Under the pieces are notes generated by a model that saw only the letters and a program-made list of their open reading frames with translations, made no database searches and was not told the DNA's origin. A DNA stretch of 64,000 bases from Warburgia ugandensis (Eukaryota; Streptophyta; Magnoliopsida; Canellales; Canellaceae), in the NCBI GenBank assembly GCA_035236585.1, contig CP141126.1, positions 66,565,414 through 66,629,413 of the forward strand. The letters run 5' to 3'. Positions 60,961-64,000 of this stretch are shown here, piece by piece (the stretch's first letter is position 1; each line of letters opens with the position of its first letter). The position numbers and the translations under genes were made by a program.

Positions 60961-63039
60961 TCACCAACCATTGACTCTTTCCTCCAATCACCATCTTTCG
61001 ATGATTGTGGAATGGTTCTAGGTGCTTTCTCTTCATAGCATTAGTAGCTCCCTCTTATTTGCAAAAAGTCAAGCTACTGGCTTGCTTCTAGTTAGTCACT
61101 CTCCTTACGACACACGACAACAACATAGAGCTATCATCATTAAGATCTCCACTCTTCATCCATGCATCCATCTAATTCTAATTACTTATTTGACTTGATC
61201 TTCACTTTAGGAGACCATCAAATGTAATCCCTCATCATCACATGATATCCCATATGCTCCCTTATTATCTATATGCTATACATATACATTCCCAACCTTG
61301 TGGGTCCTTGATGTGCGAAACAATGAAGGATTGAGTGGGACCCATGTATGATCTTCCACTTTCACAACATAGTGTGAGTGATCTAGGCTTGCATGAGCTT
61401 AGTGGTGGAATGGATGAATTTATCCTCAAACACTTTGGCTTTTATCTCTTCAATGGATCTGGTTCATCAAAATCAGATTCATCTAAACTATCTATTTATA
61501 TTTAAGCTTCATCGATGAGATAAAACATTGATCGGCTTGATCTCTCCACTTTGCTCTTAATATATAACCTATAAAACATAGAAAAATCCTAATTAGTGTT
61601 ACTTTATCAATGGTTTTAAACATAATTGCTTATCTAACCCTGAAAATACACTTGAACTAAAGATTTGTGTGTATGAATCTAATAGGGAAAACTTCCTAAT
61701 TGGATTAAAGAAGGGTGCACATGAAATCTAACCTAAAATAATGCATGAAATAACTAACTAAATTGCATGAAAGATACTTGAAATATGCTCATAAAGGCAA
61801 AAGGAAATTGAAACAAACTAATATAGAACTATGCATGGAACTTAAGGAAACTAAGACATGGAATGCATGAAACAATTGATTGCATGCATAAGAGATATAA
61901 AGCAAAGGTGTGTATGAATCTTAAATAAAGAGATTAAATCATAACATCCGTGGAACATAAGCTTCAAATCAAGTAAATCATTCATGAATAATACACACCA
62001 ATCATGAAATGAGAAGGATTTTATTGAATTGCAAAATGGTTACAATTATGGTATACATCTTACAAGAGATGTGTACAACATTCTTGAATTTAAAAACAAT
62101 CCAAAATAACTTCTTCAATCTTTCAACAATCAATCCAAGACTAGCATGTATGTGAACCCAAAGATTACCCAAAGAAAAAGGGTGAAAAGAAGAGGGTGAG
62201 AATGATGGAATCAAGGGATTTAAAGGACCTAAATAACTTGATCTAAAGATCACTATCTCTTGGTTGTCACTACTAGATATTAGTGAACCTTAGGAACAAG
62301 GATCTAAGGCTGACAACAAAAGAAAAACAAGCATGGAAGATTAAGTCACAAGGCTAGGAAAATATGCAAAGAATCAAAGGACTCGAACCAAAGCATTAAA
62401 GGATTAACCCAACAAAATATTAAAGAAGGAAACCAAACCTAGAACGGAGGTGGATAAAACCAATGATCAATAGCCATAAGCAAGTGTGGAAGCTTGGAAG
62501 GAATGACTGCCCTAAGGAGGAGTATGTTGAAGGCTTTAAGAAGGATAAAGGATGGGAGACACCTCCTTTTTTTCAACAGGCATCCCTCCTTTCTAAAAAT
62601 TTCTTTTGCATGGAATTCTTTTGGGCATAAATAGTTTGTTTTTTGAGCCCTTCTAGAATGACCTAAGGGAAGGTATGGTGGAGACAAGATTAGAAAAGAG
62701 ATTGGACGGTCAGGATAAGAAGATGGGATGGATGTTTAGGGCTTCTTAAAGAGGAAAGAAGGTGAGATATGTGGTGGGAGGCGCTTACTTTCTAGGGTGG
62801 GTCCTCTCCCACCTCTTTTATTCAATTCCTCACATTGAAAACCCTAGGAAAATTTTAGATCATATCTCCTTTTGATCTTAATAAGATGGGATCCTATTAT
62901 TGAGATGTAAAGCATGAGATGGGGATTGAGTGATAAAGAATTAGAAAGAGAGATAAGGTTTAAGAAGTGGTGGAGTGGATAAGGCAAGATGGGGGAGGGA
63001 GGCTCCTAATTTTTAGATTCTAGCCATAGAGCTCACTTT
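60961..63039 (-). mobile_element. Probable Athila-like LTR remnant
   Basis: The style and order of sequence (stretch of AAACTAA/GGAAACTA words, then a purine-rich block near 62160-62530, then GGACGGTCAGGATAAG) resemble 28430-29900 of the level 1 LTR, but similarity is weak and no end was found. Confidence 0.35.
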
Positions 63040-64000
63040 TGATAAGTGTTGAACTTTGCATAAAAACCACCCAATAAGTCACCCATGTGTTATAACTTAT
63101 AAGGGTACAATAGGGTTTTTGGTCAAAATTTATAACACATGCATTTTTGACCTAAAAGATCAAATATTTGATAATATAATCACGGATAAGTATATAAAAA
63201 ATCATATTTTTCTACGATTTAATTAGAAGTTTTGACTTTTTGAAGGACTTGAGATGACAATCCAACAACCGAGATTTATCTAGATGAATAATGAAGATCG
63301 AGATTGAAAGATCGAGATAGAGCTTAAAAGTCATCAATTCAATATGAGGCTAAGGATTAAGATCACCTTAAAGCACACAAAATATGGAATTAAAGGAGTT
63401 AAAGGTGGCTAAAATGGGCCCATTAACAAGCCATGAACAAGGTAACAAGCTAAGCAGCCTAGCCAGCCACCAAAGCCAAGGATTTGAGCCATCAAGCTAA
63501 GCTAAGAAAGACATCAAAGCCAGCCATGAAGCCAAGCCAATGGAGCTCTCAAAGTTGGCCATCAAGCTACATGAACCAAGCTACATGGAAAGCCATGATT
63601 GGAGGAGAATCCCAAGAATTATCCTTGGGATTTATGGGGATATTTTGAAGATAATTGATGGAAATCCCCCTAGGATAAGGTAGCATGTCGACCAACAGGA
63701 AGGTACGCCTCTATATTTATTATTTTTTAATGTTTTGTCCACCTTTTTTCTCACTTTCCACCTCACCACTAAGGGGCACTACGAATTTCACTTTTCATCC
63801 ATGAGACCTATCTTTCTAAGACTCTTCAATGTTCCTAAAATTCCATTTCAACTATCCAACCAATCCCCACTTCTTAGGAAACTACCTAGCCAATCACTTT
63901 TTTTCCATATTACCTCTACCCTAACATTTCCTTTAGAAGGCAGCCATCCTATATAAGTGATTGGAAGGGCTTTCATGTATAGAACCTTTTGGAAGAAGGG
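63040..64000 (+). mobile_element. Athila-like LTR, start, running off the window
   Basis: TGATAAGTGTTGAACTTTGC is the reverse complement of the level 1 LTR end (51569 backwards). The match continues through the CCAAGCTA-rich stretch (63440-63600 against 30360-30520) and the segment near 63830-63900 (against 30080-30190, reversed). TATATAAG at 63950-63957 fits a promoter in this orientation. Confidence 0.7.

Overview
This window looks like nuclear DNA from a flowering plant, probably a woody, non-grass angiosperm. It is AT-rich and dominated by transposable elements. The evidence is the set of plant element lineages present: long LTRs of the TGTAAT(G/A)(A/C)CCC type typical of Tekay/Del-like Ty3 chromoviruses, Athila/Tat-type Ty3 elements, a CACTA (En/Spm) element, a MULE and plant RTE-clade LINEs. 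A fragment of a clade IV SWEET sugar transporter adds to this. The species cannot be named from the sequence. I see no intact host gene. Every recognised coding region is a transposon remnant or a pseudogene.

Layout: 1-4246 holds the 3' parts of two long LTRs, one (ending at 2553) inserted in the other (ending at 4246). 4247-6025 is a decayed MULE transposase gene with DDE-core, SWIM-side and CCHC-knuckle segments. 6940-9440 is a decayed RTE LINE (endonuclease plus reverse transcriptase). 9669-11150 is an inverted LTR fragment. 12894-17613 is the 3' part of a CACTA element: a multi-exon gene pairing a plant transposase (Ptta/En-Spm) domain with a Ulp1-like cysteine protease domain, then tandem repeats, subterminal repeats and the terminal CACTA end. 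17614-18780 is an inverted LTR fragment and a very long (TA)n/(GA)n run. 19300-22040 is low-copy-looking sequence with two CpG-rich patches. 22140-23830 is a second RTE LINE, cut off by an LTR starting at 23831 that carries a minisatellite. 26820-27150 is a MITE-like inverted repeat, and 27288-27623 is a SWEET16/17-type pseudogene on the minus strand.

The centrepiece is a five-level nest from 28311 to 51574. An Athila-like solo LTR (28316-51569) is split by a 4.4-kb solo LTR (30523-51062). That is split by a minus-strand 2.5-kb solo LTR (34734-50826), which is split by a gag-only Athila/Tat-type element with both LTRs (35402-48954). Its right LTR is in turn split by a deletion-bearing Tekay-like element (43411-48330). 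A 5-bp target-site duplication can be read at every level, so the order of insertion is secure.

Right of the nest, 51773-55587 is another long LTR with a 17-unit minisatellite. 55588-about 59480 is a relative of the gag-only element that keeps the end of its integrase. 59480-63039 is poorly resolved LTR-like sequence. An Athila-like LTR in plus orientation starts at 63040 and runs off the window.

Two cross-family patterns stand out. Several unrelated LTRs carry a stem-loop about 300-640 bp before the LTR 3' end, with the pairing kept while the sequence differs. Several also share a short motif (consensus near GGAGTTCGNATGAAGAAGTTA) in U3.
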